Positions 43,465-51,938 of a DNA stretch of 64,000 bases are shown one piece after another. The stretch spans positions 806,001 through 870,000 of the forward strand of contig NZ_FYEZ01000001.1 in the NCBI RefSeq assembly GCF_900187395.1, in the 5' to 3' direction. How positions within the stretch are numbered: position 1 is the stretch's first letter; each line of letters starts with the position of its first letter. The notes under the pieces were generated by a model. It was not told the DNA's origin. It saw only the letters and a list, made by a program, of their open reading frames with translations, and searched no databases. A program made the position numbers and the translations under genes. Origin of the DNA: Kytococcus aerolatus. GTDB taxonomy: Bacteria > Actinomycetota > Actinomycetes > Actinomycetales > Dermatophilaceae.

Positions 43465-45461
43465 CCACGTCCGCCTCTCCCGAGATCCGCGCCGCGCTCC
43501 AGCAGCTGCTCGACGGCCGCTGGGCCGACCTGCGCGCCGAGCTGCGCGCCGGTCTGGACCCGGAGACCACCCTCCTCCCCTACGAGGGAACCCTCGAGGA
43601 GCAGCGCTCCCGCACCACCACCGCCCTCGCCGGGCTCGCCGGGCTGGGCCTCGCCTCGCGCGACTTCCCGCCCGCGGCCGGTGGCACCAACGACATCGGC
43701 GGCTCGTGCACGGCCTTCGAGACCATCTCCGCGCTCGACCTCTCGCTCGCGGTGAAGATGGGCGTGCAGTTCGGCCTCTTCGGCGGCGCGATCGCCAACC
43801 TGGGCACCCAGGAGCACCACCGCACCCTGCTGCCGGCTGTCGGCGCGGGCGAGCTGCTCGGCTGCTTCGCGATGACGGAGCTCGGCCACGGCTCGGACGT
43901 CCAGTCCCTCGAGACCACCGCCACCTACGACCGCGCGACCGGTGAGTTCGTCATCCACTCCCCGACCCGCTCGGCGACGAAGACCTACATCGGCAATGCC
44001 GCGCGCGACGGGCGGATGGCCGTCGTCTTCGCCCAGCTGATCACCCCCGACGACGACTCGCTGCCCGAGGGCATCACCGACGCGGACCCGACCCGCCGCG
44101 GCATCCACGCGCTCCTCGTGCCGATCCGCGACGAGGCCGGCCAGCCGCTGCCCGGCGTCACGCTCGGCGACAACGGCCACAAGGGCGGGCTCCTCGGCGT
44201 CGACAACGGCACGCTCGCCTTCGACGAGGTCCGCGTGCCGCGCTCCGCACTGCTGGACCGCTACGGCCAGGTCGACGCGGAGGGGCGATACAGCTCGCCC
44301 GTCGACTCCCCCGGCCGCCGCTTCTTCACGATGCTGGGCACGCTGGTCCGCGGGCGCGTCTCCGTCGGCGGTGGCGCGAGCGCCGCGGCCCGGTCCTCGC
44401 TCACCATCGCCACCCGGTACGCCGACCAGCGCTCGCAGTTCGCAGGCCCCGACGGCGAGGTGACCCTGCTCGACTACCGCGCGCACCAGCGCAAGCTGCT
44501 CCCCGCCATCGCGACGAGCTACGCCTTCGCGTTCGCGCAGAACGAGCTCGTGGAGACCCTCCACGAGGTGCAGCAGGCCGACCCGCTGGAGCGCGACGAG
44601 CGCAACCAGCGCGAGCTGGAGTCGCGCGCCGCCGGCCTCAAGGCCGTGCAGACCGAGGAGGCCAACCGGGTCCTCCAGGTCACGCGCGAGGCCTGTGGAG
44701 GCGCCGGCTTCATGGCAGGATCCGGCATCACCCGCCGGCGCATGGACGCGGACGTGTTCGCCACCTTCGAGGGCGACAACACTGTCCTGCTGCAGCTGGT
44801 GGCCAAGGGCCTGCTCACGAGCTACTCCAAGGCCATCGGCTCGCTGAACATGACCGGGATGCTGCGCTACGGCGCCACGCAGTTCCGCGGCGTGGTCATC
44901 GAACGGACCGCGGCGAAGGGCTTCGTGAACCGGCTCGTCGAGGTGGCGCGCCGCCGCGACATCGAGGACGTCACCCTCGACCGCGCCTGGCAGGCCGAGT
45001 GCTTCGACTTCCGCGAGGTGCACCTCCTGGAGACCGCCGCCCAGCGGATGCGCAAGGCGCAGCGCGGCACCGAGGCCGAGCAGTTCGCCGCCTTCAACGA
45101 CGTGCAGGACCACCTGCTCGCCGCGGCCCGCGCCCACATCGACCGGGTGGTCTTCGAGGCCTTCGTCGCTGGGGTGGAGCGCGCCCGCGAGGAGCACGGC
45201 CCGGAGCTGGCCGGCCTGCTCGACCAGGTCTGCGACCTCCACTCGCTGTCGGTCATCGAGGGCAACGCCGCCTGGTTCCTCGAGCACGAGCACCTGCGCC
45301 CGGCGAAGTCCAAGGCCGTGACCGCCAGCATCAACGCGCTGTGCGCCCAGCTGCGCCCGCACGCGGTGACGCTGGTGGACGCCTTCGGGATCCCGGACGC
45401 CTGGCTCGCCAGCTCGCTGCTGGACGGCCAGGACGACGCCGGGATCCCGGACCGGGGCTGA
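43461..45461 (+). CDS. acyl-CoA oxidase-like dehydrogenase (ACOX type)
   Basis: 666 residues, flavoenzyme that forms the trans-2-enoyl-CoA. The middle domain signature GCFAMTELGHGSDVQ and the later ACGGAGFMAG and TFEGDNTVLLQ segment, with the catalytic Glu, resemble ACOX/ACX oxidases rather than ordinary FadE. Whether it passes electrons to O2 or an ETF is not clear. Coupled to TetR by an ATGA overlap. Confidence 0.85.
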   Translation: MTTSASPEIRAALQQLLDGRWADLRAELRAGLDPETTLLPYEGTLEEQRSRTTTALAGLAGLGLASRDFPPAAGGTNDIGGSCTAFETISALDLSLAVKMGVQFGLFGGAIANLGTQEHHRTLLPAVGAGELLGCFAMTELGHGSDVQSLETTATYDRATGEFVIHSPTRSATKTYIGNAARDGRMAVVFAQLITPDDDSLPEGITDADPTRRGIHALLVPIRDEAGQPLPGVTLGDNGHKGGLLGVDNGTLAFDEVRVPRSALLDRYGQVDAEGRYSSPVDSPGRRFFTMLGTLVRGRVSVGGGASAAARSSLTIATRYADQRSQFAGPDGEVTLLDYRAHQRKLLPAIATSYAFAFAQNELVETLHEVQQADPLERDERNQRELESRAAGLKAVQTEEANRVLQVTREACGGAGFMAGSGITRRRMDADVFATFEGDNTVLLQLVAKGLLTSYSKAIGSLNMTGMLRYGATQFRGVVIERTAAKGFVNRLVEVARRRDIEDVTLDRAWQAECFDFREVHLLETAAQRMRKAQRGTEAEQFAAFNDVQDHLLAAARAHIDRVVFEAFVAGVERAREEHGPELAGLLDQVCDLHSLSVIEGNAAWFLEHEHLRPAKSKAVTASINALCAQLRPHAVTLVDAFGIPDAWLASSLLDGQDDAGIPDRG

Positions 45462-45473
45462 GCCCCGATCCGT

Positions 45474-45510
45474 GACCGGGCGGGCACCCGCGGTGCCCGC
45501 CCCTGGTCAG
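45474..45510. terminator. bidirectional terminator
   Basis: Eleven-bp GGGCGGGCACC/GGTGCCCGCCC stem plus outer TGACC/GGTCA in the convergent space between the ACOX-like gene and the sulfur operon. Confidence 0.7.
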
Positions 45511-45524
45511 CGCCCGCTTCCCTC

Positions 45525-46145
45525 TCAGCGACCAGCGTGGCGCTCGCGGACGGCGCAGAGGTCGTCCTCGAGCGAGCTGCCACGGTTCCACGGCATGAGT
45601 GCGAGCGCACCCGCCATCGGGCAGGCCCCGGTGGCGCCGGAGACGGCCAGGCCGGTGCCGACGCCCGCGGCCATCCACTTGGCGGCGGGCACCTTCGCGG
45701 AGAGGGCGATGGCGCCGAGCACCAGCGTGCCGGCCACGAAGCGCACCTGGCGCTGCATGTCCCACACACCCGTGCCGTCGCCCTCGGCGGAGTCGCCACC
45801 GGCCTGCTCCCAGGCCGTCATGCCGCCGGTGAGCACGCGCAGCGGGGTGGCGGCGCCCAGGTGCGGGGCCAGCTCCTCGGCGGCGGTGGAGGCTCGCTTG
45901 CCCGAGCGGCAGACGACGACGACCTCGCCGCACGGGGCGAGCTCGGACGCGACCTTCGCCGGGCCCTCCTGGACGCGGTGCAGGGGCAGGAGCACCGAGC
46001 CCGGGATGTGCCCGGCCTCGAACTCGCCGTCCGTCCGCACGTCGAGCAGGAGCGGGGCGCGGTCGCCGTCGGCCAGCGAACGGCGGAGCTCCGCGGGGCT
46101 GATGGTGCCGGTCTGGGTGGTCTGGGTGGTGGTGTCCGCGGACAT
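45525..46145 (-). CDS. membrane-anchored rhodanese (YgaP-like)
   Basis: 206 residues. N-terminal rhodanese domain with the active loop CRSGKR (Cys79); C-terminal DUF2892-like hydrophobic region (VRFVAGTLVLGAIALSAKV) forms two membrane helices. Likely transfers or stores persulfide sulfur at the membrane. Last gene of the CstB-TauE operon; AGGAGG precedes the ATG by 6 nt. Confidence 0.87.
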   Translation of the reverse strand: MSADTTTQTTQTGTISPAELRRSLADGDRAPLLLDVRTDGEFEAGHIPGSVLLPLHRVQEGPAKVASELAPCGEVVVVCRSGKRASTAAEELAPHLGAATPLRVLTGGMTAWEQAGGDSAEGDGTGVWDMQRQVRFVAGTLVLGAIALSAKVPAAKWMAAGVGTGLAVSGATGACPMAGALALMPWNRGSSLEDDLCAVRERHAGR

Positions 46146-46229
46146 GGTTCTCCTCCTGGAGGGGTGGATGGGGGCGCCCGGTGGGCGGCGCGCCATGGGG
46201 TGGGGGGTGTTCAGGACGGCGCCCTGGGC

Positions 46230-47042
46230 TCAGGCGAGCGCGAGCTCGCCGAGGGTGACCACGGCGACCGCCACGAGCAGGACCGCGAAGGCGGCCTGCA
46301 GGCGGTGGGCGGGCACGGCCTGCCCGATGCGGCCGCCGAGGAAGCTGGCTGCCATCGCCGTGAGGGCGAACGGGAGGACGATCTGCCAGTCGAGGTCCAG
46401 GCCGCCGGAGAGGGCCCGGACGGCCAGCGCCGAGAGGGCGCTGATGAGGATGACCAGCAGCGAGGTGCCCACCGCCCGCTGCATCGGCAGGCCGAGGGCC
46501 AGGGTGAGGGCCGGCACGACAGCGAACCCGCCCCCGACCCCGAAGAAGCCGGTGAGGAGGCCGACGGCGGTGGCCAGGGCGAGCACCAGGGGGAGCTGGT
46601 CAAGGTGGACCCGCAGCGGCCGGAAGGACACCAGCGGGGTGCGCGAGGTGACGGCGTCCCCCGGCTCCCCGCGCCGACCGCCGGCTCGCGCGCGCCGCCA
46701 CATGACGAGCGCCACGACCAGGAGCAGCCCGGCGAAGGAGGTCATGAGGACGACCTCCGGGACCCGGTGCGAGGCCAACGACCCGACGGCAGACCCGACG
46801 ACGCCGAGCAGTCCGAAGACCGACCCCTCGCCCCAGGCCACCCGCCCGGCCCGCCCGTGCTGGGTGATGCCCGAGAGGCTCGTCATCCCGACGATGACCA
46901 GGGAGGCGGCCGTGGCGGCAGCGGGGGACTGGCCGAGCAGGTAGACCAGCGCGGGGATGGCGATGATCGCGCCGCCGCCCCCGAGCGAGCCCATGAGGAG
47001 CCCGACGAGGACGCCGACGACGAGGGGGACGAGCAGGGTCAC
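46230..47042 (-). CDS. TauE/SafE-family sulfite/anion exporter
   Basis: 270 residues, 8 or so membrane helices in two repeated halves, each beginning with a Gly-rich segment (GSLGGGGAIIAIPALVYLL; GFFGVGGGFAVVPALTLAL). This family exports sulfite or similar C/S anions. GTG start overlaps the upstream stop (GTGA). Sulfite produced by the upstream dioxygenase is a sensible substrate. Confidence 0.87.
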   Translation of the reverse strand: MTLLVPLVVGVLVGLLMGSLGGGGAIIAIPALVYLLGQSPAAATAASLVIVGMTSLSGITQHGRAGRVAWGEGSVFGLLGVVGSAVGSLASHRVPEVVLMTSFAGLLLVVALVMWRRARAGGRRGEPGDAVTSRTPLVSFRPLRVHLDQLPLVLALATAVGLLTGFFGVGGGFAVVPALTLALGLPMQRAVGTSLLVILISALSALAVRALSGGLDLDWQIVLPFALTAMAASFLGGRIGQAVPAHRLQAAFAVLLVAVAVVTLGELALA

Positions 47043-48409
47043 GCGGTGATCTCCAACCCGCCGTCGGCCGCGTTGTCGAAGCTGTCGTCGATCGCCACGA
47101 CCCGGTACCCGGCCCGGGCCAGCAGGGACGCTGCGACCGATGCCCGGAAGCCGCCGGCGCAGTGGACCCAGAGCTCACGGTCCGTGGGCAGCCCCTCGAC
47201 CGGGGAGTCGATGCCGAGCCCGCCCATGTCGATGAGCGAGTGCTGCACGGCCCCCTCGAGGTGGCCCTCCTCCCACTCGTCCTCGCGGCGGACGTCGACG
47301 ACGGTGAGCTCCTTGTGGTGGCGGGCGTCGCGGAGCTGGGCGAAGGTCGCCTGCGGGAAGCTGGCCGGCTCCCCGTCGGTCCAATCGGTCGGGCCACCGG
47401 TGGCGTGCCCCGCGAGACTGTCCTCGATGCCGATGCGGGAGAGCTCACGCACAGCCTCGTCGACCTGCTCGCCGGTCTCGCCGAGCAGGAGCAGCGGGGT
47501 GCCCCAGGGGATGAGCCACCCGAGGTAGGTGGCGAACTGCCCCTGGAGGTCGATGCCGATGGTGCCCTCCACGTGGCTCTCCGCGAAGGCGCGCTGGCTC
47601 CGGAGGTCGACCACCCAGTGCCCGGCGGCCAGCGCCTCGGCGATGACCCCCTTGTCCGCGCGCTCCGGGCGCTCCAGCCGGGAGGCGGAGGGGCCGGCCG
47701 AGTTCGCCGGGCCCATGTGGCGGTAGTAGGCCGGGTAGGCGGCCAGGCCGTCGTAGAGCTCGGCGAGCCAGTCCTCCCGGTTCTTGGTCATGACCGGGTT
47801 CTGGCGCTTCTCGGCACCGATGGTCGAGCTGTCCCCCGTGGTCTGCGTGGCGGAGCAGAAGCTGCCGAAGCCGTGGGTCGGCATGATCCGCGTCTCCTCG
47901 GGCAGCTCGTCGGCCAGGCGGTGGGCGGAGTCGTACTGGTGGTTCGCCAGCGCCTCGGTGTGGTCGGGGCCGAGCAGGTCGGGGCGACCGGTGGAGCCGA
48001 AGAGCAGGGAGCCGCCGGTGAAGACAGCAGGGTCCGAGCCGTCGGCCGGGGTCACCGCGTAGGACAGGTGGGTGAAGGTGTGCCCGGGGGTGGCCAGGGC
48101 ACGGACCGTCATCGTGCCGACGGTGAACTCCTCCCCGTCCCGGACGCCGTGGCGCTCGAAGGAGACCTCGTCCTCGGCGTTCACGCGGTAGGTCGCGCCG
48201 ACCTGCTGGGCCAGCGCGTACCCGCCGGTCACGTAGTCGTTGTGGATGTGGGTCTCGGCGACGTCCGTGATGCGCACGCCGGCCCGCCCGGCCACGGCGA
48301 GGACGCGGTCGATGTCGCGCTGCGGGTCGATGACCAGGGCCACCTCGCCGTCGTGGACGAGGTAGGAGCGGTCACCCAGGGAGGGTGTCTCGATGATCTC
48401 GATCTGCAT
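47039..48409 (-). CDS. persulfide dioxygenase-rhodanese fusion (CstB-like)
   Basis: 456 residues in three domains: metallo-beta-lactamase fold with iron ligands in THIHNDY (H54, H56, D58) and TPGHTFTHLSY; a middle rhodanese lacking the Cys (LLLLGETGEQ); and a C-terminal rhodanese with active WVHCAGGFR (Cys417). This matches CstB from S. aureus (dioxygenase, pseudo-rhodanese, rhodanese). It should oxidise low-molecular-weight persulfide to sulfite or thiosulfate. First gene of the operon, divergent from cstR. Confidence 0.9.
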   Translation of the reverse strand: MQIEIIETPSLGDRSYLVHDGEVALVIDPQRDIDRVLAVAGRAGVRITDVAETHIHNDYVTGGYALAQQVGATYRVNAEDEVSFERHGVRDGEEFTVGTMTVRALATPGHTFTHLSYAVTPADGSDPAVFTGGSLLFGSTGRPDLLGPDHTEALANHQYDSAHRLADELPEETRIMPTHGFGSFCSATQTTGDSSTIGAEKRQNPVMTKNREDWLAELYDGLAAYPAYYRHMGPANSAGPSASRLERPERADKGVIAEALAAGHWVVDLRSQRAFAESHVEGTIGIDLQGQFATYLGWLIPWGTPLLLLGETGEQVDEAVRELSRIGIEDSLAGHATGGPTDWTDGEPASFPQATFAQLRDARHHKELTVVDVRREDEWEEGHLEGAVQHSLIDMGGLGIDSPVEGLPTDRELWVHCAGGFRASVAASLLARAGYRVVAIDDSFDNAADGGLEITA

Positions 48410-48446
48410 GGTCAGTCATTCTGTGCGAGGGCCTCAACTCCTCCAC

Positions 48447-48475
48447 ACTAAACCCCCGGGGGTATCCAGCGCAAA
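48447..48475 (-). promoter_or_regulatory. promoter of the sulfur operon
   Basis: Minus-strand TTTGCG and TTTAGT with a 17-nt spacer. The spacer is filled by the palindrome at 48452-48463. Confidence 0.6.
48452..48463. promoter_or_regulatory. CsoR/CstR-type operator ACCCCCGGGGGT
   Basis: Perfect 12-bp palindrome with flanking TAT on one side, like the G/C-tract operators of the CsoR/CstR family. It overlaps the -10 edge and spacer of the minus-strand promoter, ideal for repression. Confidence 0.6.
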
Positions 48476-48493
48476 TAGGGGTGGGGGTATACG
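48475..48493 (+). promoter_or_regulatory. second CstR-like site and cstR -10
   Basis: ATAGGGGTGGGGGTATAC: a degenerate operator of the same kind that ends in a TATACG -10-like box for the plus-strand regulator gene; no -35 match. Suggests autoregulation. Confidence 0.45.
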
Positions 48494-48554
48494 ATGGGAG
48501 GCCTGCGGGATCACCTGAGAGCCCCGCCCCTGCCCCCCAGCGTTCGGAGAACCC

Positions 48555-48860
48555 GTGCACCTGCCCCACGAGGAGACCGCCTCCACCCTCAACCGCCTCC
48601 GCCGCGCCCGCGGCCAGCTGGACGCCGTCATCCGCATGCTCGAGGAGGAGAGCGACTGCCGGGACGTCATGACCCAGCTCGCCGCCGCCTCGAAGGCCCT
48701 GGACCGCGCCGGCTTCAGCCTCGTGGCCACCGGGATGCGCCACTGCCTGCTGGACGAGCCCACCGAGGACGAGTCCACGACGGGCACCGAGCAGGACAGC
48801 GAGGGACGCCCCCGCCTCACCGTGGAGCAGATGGAGAAGCTCTTCCTCTCGCTCACCTGA
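48555..48860 (+). CDS. cstR: CsoR-family repressor, CstR (persulfide-sensing) subtype
   Basis: 101 residues, all-helical DUF156 fold. Conserved Cys35 (SDCRDV) and Cys64 (RHC) are present, but the copper-ligand His four residues before Cys64 is replaced by Gly60. CsoR needs Cys-His-Cys; the Cys-Cys-only pattern marks CstR, which forms disulfide/tetrasulfide links on persulfide exposure. Start: GTG with GGAG 5 nt upstream. Divergent from the CstB operon. Confidence 0.85.
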   Translation: MHLPHEETASTLNRLRRARGQLDAVIRMLEEESDCRDVMTQLAAASKALDRAGFSLVATGMRHCLLDEPTEDESTTGTEQDSEGRPRLTVEQMEKLFLSLT

Positions 48861-48885
48861 GCCCGGGCGCGGCCCTCCCGCGGCC

Positions 48886-48939
48886 GAGCATGCCGGAGGG
48901 GCGGAACCACCGTGGTGGTTCCGCCCCTCCGGCATGCTC
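48886..48939. terminator. bidirectional terminator, 25-bp perfect stem
   Basis: Perfect 25-nt arms (GAGCATGCCGG to the outer GGCATGCTC) with a CGTG loop between cstR and the convergent rocD. Confidence 0.8.
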
Positions 48940-48979
48940 ATCGCCCGTCAGTTCCGCGCGGGCGAGCTCTGCGGGCCCC

Positions 48980-50233
48980 TCAGGCGTCGACGCCGAGGAC
49001 CGCGCGCAGGGCGCGCAGGATCTCCTCGATGTCCGCCTCGGTCGCCGTCAGCGGCGGGGCCAGACGGATGGTGGAGCCGTGGGTGTCCTTGGCCAGGACG
49101 CCCTCGGCCATGAGCTTCTCGCAGGCCTCCCGGCCGGTCATGAGGCTGGTGTCGATGTCCAGACCGGCCCACAGGCCACGGACGCGGACGGCCACCAGGC
49201 CCTCGCCGACGAGGGCCTCGAGCCCCTCGGCCAGCTGCTTGCCTCGCTCTTGGGCCGCGTTCTGGAACTCGCCGGAGGCGAGCATCTTCACGACCTCGTG
49301 GGCGACGGCGTTGGCCAGCGGGTTACCGCCGAAGGTGGAGCCGTGGGTGCCCTTGGTGAAGACCTTCATGACGTCCTCGTCGGCCAGCACCGCCGAGACC
49401 GGCACGATGCCGCCGCCGAGCGCCTTGCCGAGGGTGTACACGTCGGCGTCCACGCCCTCGTAGTGGCAGGCCAGCGTGGTGCCGGTGCGGCCCAGGCCGG
49501 ACTGGATCTCGTCGGCCATCATGAGGATGTTCTGCTCGCGGGTGATCTCGCGGACCTCGGCGAGGAAGCCCTCCGGCGGGATCACGACGCCGCCCTCACC
49601 CTGGATCGGCTCCAGGAGGACGGCCACGGTGTTCTCGGTGATGGCGTCGCGGATCGCCTGGGCGTTGCCGTACTCGACGATCGTGAAGCCGGCGGTGTAC
49701 GGGCCGTAGCCGGCGCGGGCCTCCTCGTCGGTGGAGAAGGAGACGATCGTGGAGGTGCGGCCGTGGAAGTTGCCCTCCATGACGATGATCTCCTGCTTGC
49801 CATTCTCGACGCCCTTGACCTCGGCGCCCCACTTGCGGGCCAGCTTGATGGCGGTCTCGACGGCCTCGGCACCGGTGTTCATCGGCAGCATCATGTCCTT
49901 GCCGATGAGGGTGGTGAGGTCACGGGCGTAGGGGCCGAGCTGGTCCGAGTAGAAGGCACGGGAGGTGAGCGTCATGGACGCCAGCTGCTCCTGGGCGACC
50001 TGGATGAGGCGCTCGTTGCCGTGGCCGAAGTTCAGGGCCGAGTAGCCGGCGAGGGCGTCCACGTAGGTCTTGCCGGCCACGTCGGTGACGGTGGCGTTCT
50101 CACCCTGGGCCAGGACGACCGGCAGGGGGCCGTAGTTGTGGGCCGCGTGCTTGTCCTCCAGGTCGATGTACCACTGGGGGTCGGTGGACGTCTCGTCGGA
50201 GGGGAGGGTCACGGGATTCACGGTCTGCGTCAT
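48980..50233 (-). CDS. rocD: ornithine aminotransferase
   Basis: 417 residues. Converts ornithine to glutamate semialdehyde with PLP. K270 in YTLGKALGGGIVPVSA is the PLP lysine; LALARKWGAEVKG-type helix (ETAIKLARKWGAEVKG), GNFHGRTSTI and DEIQSGLGRTGT are characteristic. An MFS gene lies just upstream on the same strand, but the gap and signals suggest its own promoter. Arginine-catabolism partners are not in this window. Confidence 0.92.
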   Translation of the reverse strand: MTQTVNPVTLPSDETSTDPQWYIDLEDKHAAHNYGPLPVVLAQGENATVTDVAGKTYVDALAGYSALNFGHGNERLIQVAQEQLASMTLTSRAFYSDQLGPYARDLTTLIGKDMMLPMNTGAEAVETAIKLARKWGAEVKGVENGKQEIIVMEGNFHGRTSTIVSFSTDEEARAGYGPYTAGFTIVEYGNAQAIRDAITENTVAVLLEPIQGEGGVVIPPEGFLAEVREITREQNILMMADEIQSGLGRTGTTLACHYEGVDADVYTLGKALGGGIVPVSAVLADEDVMKVFTKGTHGSTFGGNPLANAVAHEVVKMLASGEFQNAAQERGKQLAEGLEALVGEGLVAVRVRGLWAGLDIDTSLMTGREACEKLMAEGVLAKDTHGSTIRLAPPLTATEADIEEILRALRAVLGVDA

Positions 50234-50239
50234 TCCCCC

Positions 50240-50245
50240 ACGGTA
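50240..50245 (-). promoter_or_regulatory. -10 box of rocD, leaderless geometry
   Basis: Minus-strand TACCGT followed by 6 nt and the ATG at 50233. The GGGGGA between could act as a weak ribosome site instead. Confidence 0.4.
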
Positions 50246-50275
50246 AGACAACGGGCCGGGGTCCGGCACGCCACC

Positions 50276-51652
50276 TCAGGCATCCAGCGCCTCCCCCGCG
50301 CGGTCGGGCAGCAGCGCGGTGGCCGCGGCGGCGAGCACGAAGGCCGCGGCGTAGACCGCGAACAGCCCGACCGCTCCGACGCGCGGGAGCAGCACCGGGA
50401 CGAGCAGCGGGGCGATAATGCTCGCGATCCGCCCGAAGCCGGCGGCCGAGCCCGCGCCGGCCCCACGCAGCCGGGTCGGGTAGATCTCCGGGGTCACCGC
50501 GTAGAGGGCACCCCAGGCACCGAGGTTGAAGAAGGACAGGGCAGCGCCGGCCGTGAGCAGCACCGGCAGCGAGTCCGCCATCCCGAAGACCGCGGCCGAG
50601 GCGGCCGAGCCGACGAGGAAGGTGGCCAGGGTGGCGCGCCGCCCCCACCACTCGATGAGCACGGCGGCCACCAGGTAGCCCGGCAGCTGGGCGAGGGTCA
50701 TGAGGAGCACGTAGCCGAAGGACTTCACCTCTCCGAAGCCGCGGTCCACCATGAGCGTGGGCAGCCAGATGAAGGCGCCGTAGTACGAGAAGTTCACGAG
50801 GAACCAGATGGCCCAGATGCCGGTGGTGCGGCGGGCCAGACCCGTCGACCAGACCCCCTCGGGCGCTGCCCCCGGCTCGGTGACCAGCACCGGGTCCGCC
50901 GCCCCAGCACCGGCCGCGGCGGACGGGAGCCCCTCCGCCGGGACCCCACCGGGAGCCCGCCCGGAGGCCTTCTCGAAGCGCCGGACGACGCTCTCCGCCT
51001 CCGCGTGCCGCCCGCGGGAGGCGAGCCACAGCGGCGACTCCGGCAGCCCGAAGCGCACCACCGCCGCGTAGACGGCCGGCACCGCCCCGAGCGCCAGCGC
51101 CCAGCGCCACCCGAGCTCGGGGACGACGAAGTAGCCGACGCACGCGGCGAGGATCCACCCGACCGCCCAGAAGGACTCCAGCGCCACGACCATGCGGCCA
51201 CGGATCCGGGTCGGCGACAGCTCGGAGACGAGGGTGGAGGCCACGGGCAGCTCGGCCCCCAGCCCCAGGCCCACCAGGAAGCGGAAGGCCAGCAGCGCCC
51301 CGAGCGACCACGAGAGCGCGCTGGCGCCCGTCGCCAGGCCGTAGACGAGCAGGGTGAGGGCGAAGACGTTGCGGCGACCGAGCCGGTCGGCCAGCAGGCC
51401 GCCGAAGGTGGCGCCGATCGCCATGCCCAGGAACCCGATCGAGGCCACCCAGGAGAGCTCCCCCTTGGTGAGGCCCCAGTCGGCGGCGAGGGCGGCCATG
51501 ACGAAGGAGATGAGCCCGACGTCCATCGCGTCCAGGGCCCAGCCGAGGCCGGACCCGGTCACCAGCTTGCGGTGCTGGCGGTTGAACGACAGGCCGCCGA
51601 GGCGGTCGGCGAGGGACGGCTGGGACTCCGACGGGCTGGCGACGGTGGCCAT
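50276..51652 (-). CDS. MFS transporter, NiaP/aromatic-acid-symporter-like
   Basis: 458 residues, 12 membrane helices. The A-motif GGLLADRLGRRNVF, the LGAELPVASTLVSELSP segment after helix 4 and a cytoplasmic loop of about 60 residues between helices 6 and 7 are typical of the AAHS/sugar-porter group including NiaP. Substrate unknown. AAGGAGCG precedes the ATG. Confidence 0.82.
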   Translation of the reverse strand: MATVASPSESQPSLADRLGGLSFNRQHRKLVTGSGLGWALDAMDVGLISFVMAALAADWGLTKGELSWVASIGFLGMAIGATFGGLLADRLGRRNVFALTLLVYGLATGASALSWSLGALLAFRFLVGLGLGAELPVASTLVSELSPTRIRGRMVVALESFWAVGWILAACVGYFVVPELGWRWALALGAVPAVYAAVVRFGLPESPLWLASRGRHAEAESVVRRFEKASGRAPGGVPAEGLPSAAAGAGAADPVLVTEPGAAPEGVWSTGLARRTTGIWAIWFLVNFSYYGAFIWLPTLMVDRGFGEVKSFGYVLLMTLAQLPGYLVAAVLIEWWGRRATLATFLVGSAASAAVFGMADSLPVLLTAGAALSFFNLGAWGALYAVTPEIYPTRLRGAGAGSAAGFGRIASIIAPLLVPVLLPRVGAVGLFAVYAAAFVLAAAATALLPDRAGEALDA

Positions 51653-51710
51653 AGCGCTCCTTTGCGCACGTCACGGGGGCACCCCACCGGTCTCCCCCAC
51701 GGGTATGGGT

Positions 51711-51741
51711 CGGCCCCCGGGAGCCGTGCTCCCGGGGGCCG
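51711..51741 (-). terminator. terminator after tRNA-Tyr
   Basis: Fourteen-bp perfect stem CGGCCCCCGGGAGC/GCTCCCGGGGGCCG with a CGT loop, 6 nt past the tRNA 3' end. Confidence 0.85.
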
Positions 51742-51747
51742 ATGCGG

Positions 51748-51830
51748 TGGCAGGTGCAGGATTCGAACCTGCGTAGGCTTTCGCCGACGGATTTACAGTC
51801 CGCTTCCATTGGCCGCTCGGACAACCTGCC
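51748..51830 (-). tRNA. tyrT: tRNA-Tyr (GTA)
   Basis: 83 nt, type II with a long variable arm; acceptor GGCAGGT/ACCTGCC, discriminator A, anticodon loop CTGTAAA giving GTA, T arm around GGTTCGAATCC. Confidence 0.96.
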
Positions 51831-51844
51831 AAACTGCGGGCTGG

Positions 51845-51874
51845 ATACTACGCGGCCTACCCTTGATCGGACAA
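51845..51874 (-). promoter_or_regulatory. tRNA-Tyr promoter
   Basis: Minus-strand TTGTCC and TAGTAT with an 18-nt spacer, 15 nt before the tRNA 5' end. Confidence 0.65.
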
Positions 51875-51938
51875 ACCGGCCGCCTCCGGGCCCCACGCCG
51901 GGCGGAATCCGGACCACCTCGAGACACCAGGAGCACAC

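Noticed and set aside
43461-45461. Calling the acyl-CoA enzyme FadE5 by analogy with the mycobacterial cluster
   Set aside because: Signature segments look like acyl-CoA oxidases (ACOX/ACX), and the length differs, so only the family is claimed.
45537-47528. Long plus-strand frames opposite the sulfur operon
   Set aside because: Conflict with rhodanese, TauE and CstB genes whose motifs are clear.
47039-48409. Glyoxalase II for the metallo-beta-lactamase protein
   Set aside because: Two C-terminal rhodanese domains and the adjacent cstR and tauE genes fit persulfide dioxygenase.
48555-48860. Copper sensor CsoR
   Set aside because: The copper-ligand His four residues before the second Cys is Gly, and the neighbours are sulfur genes.
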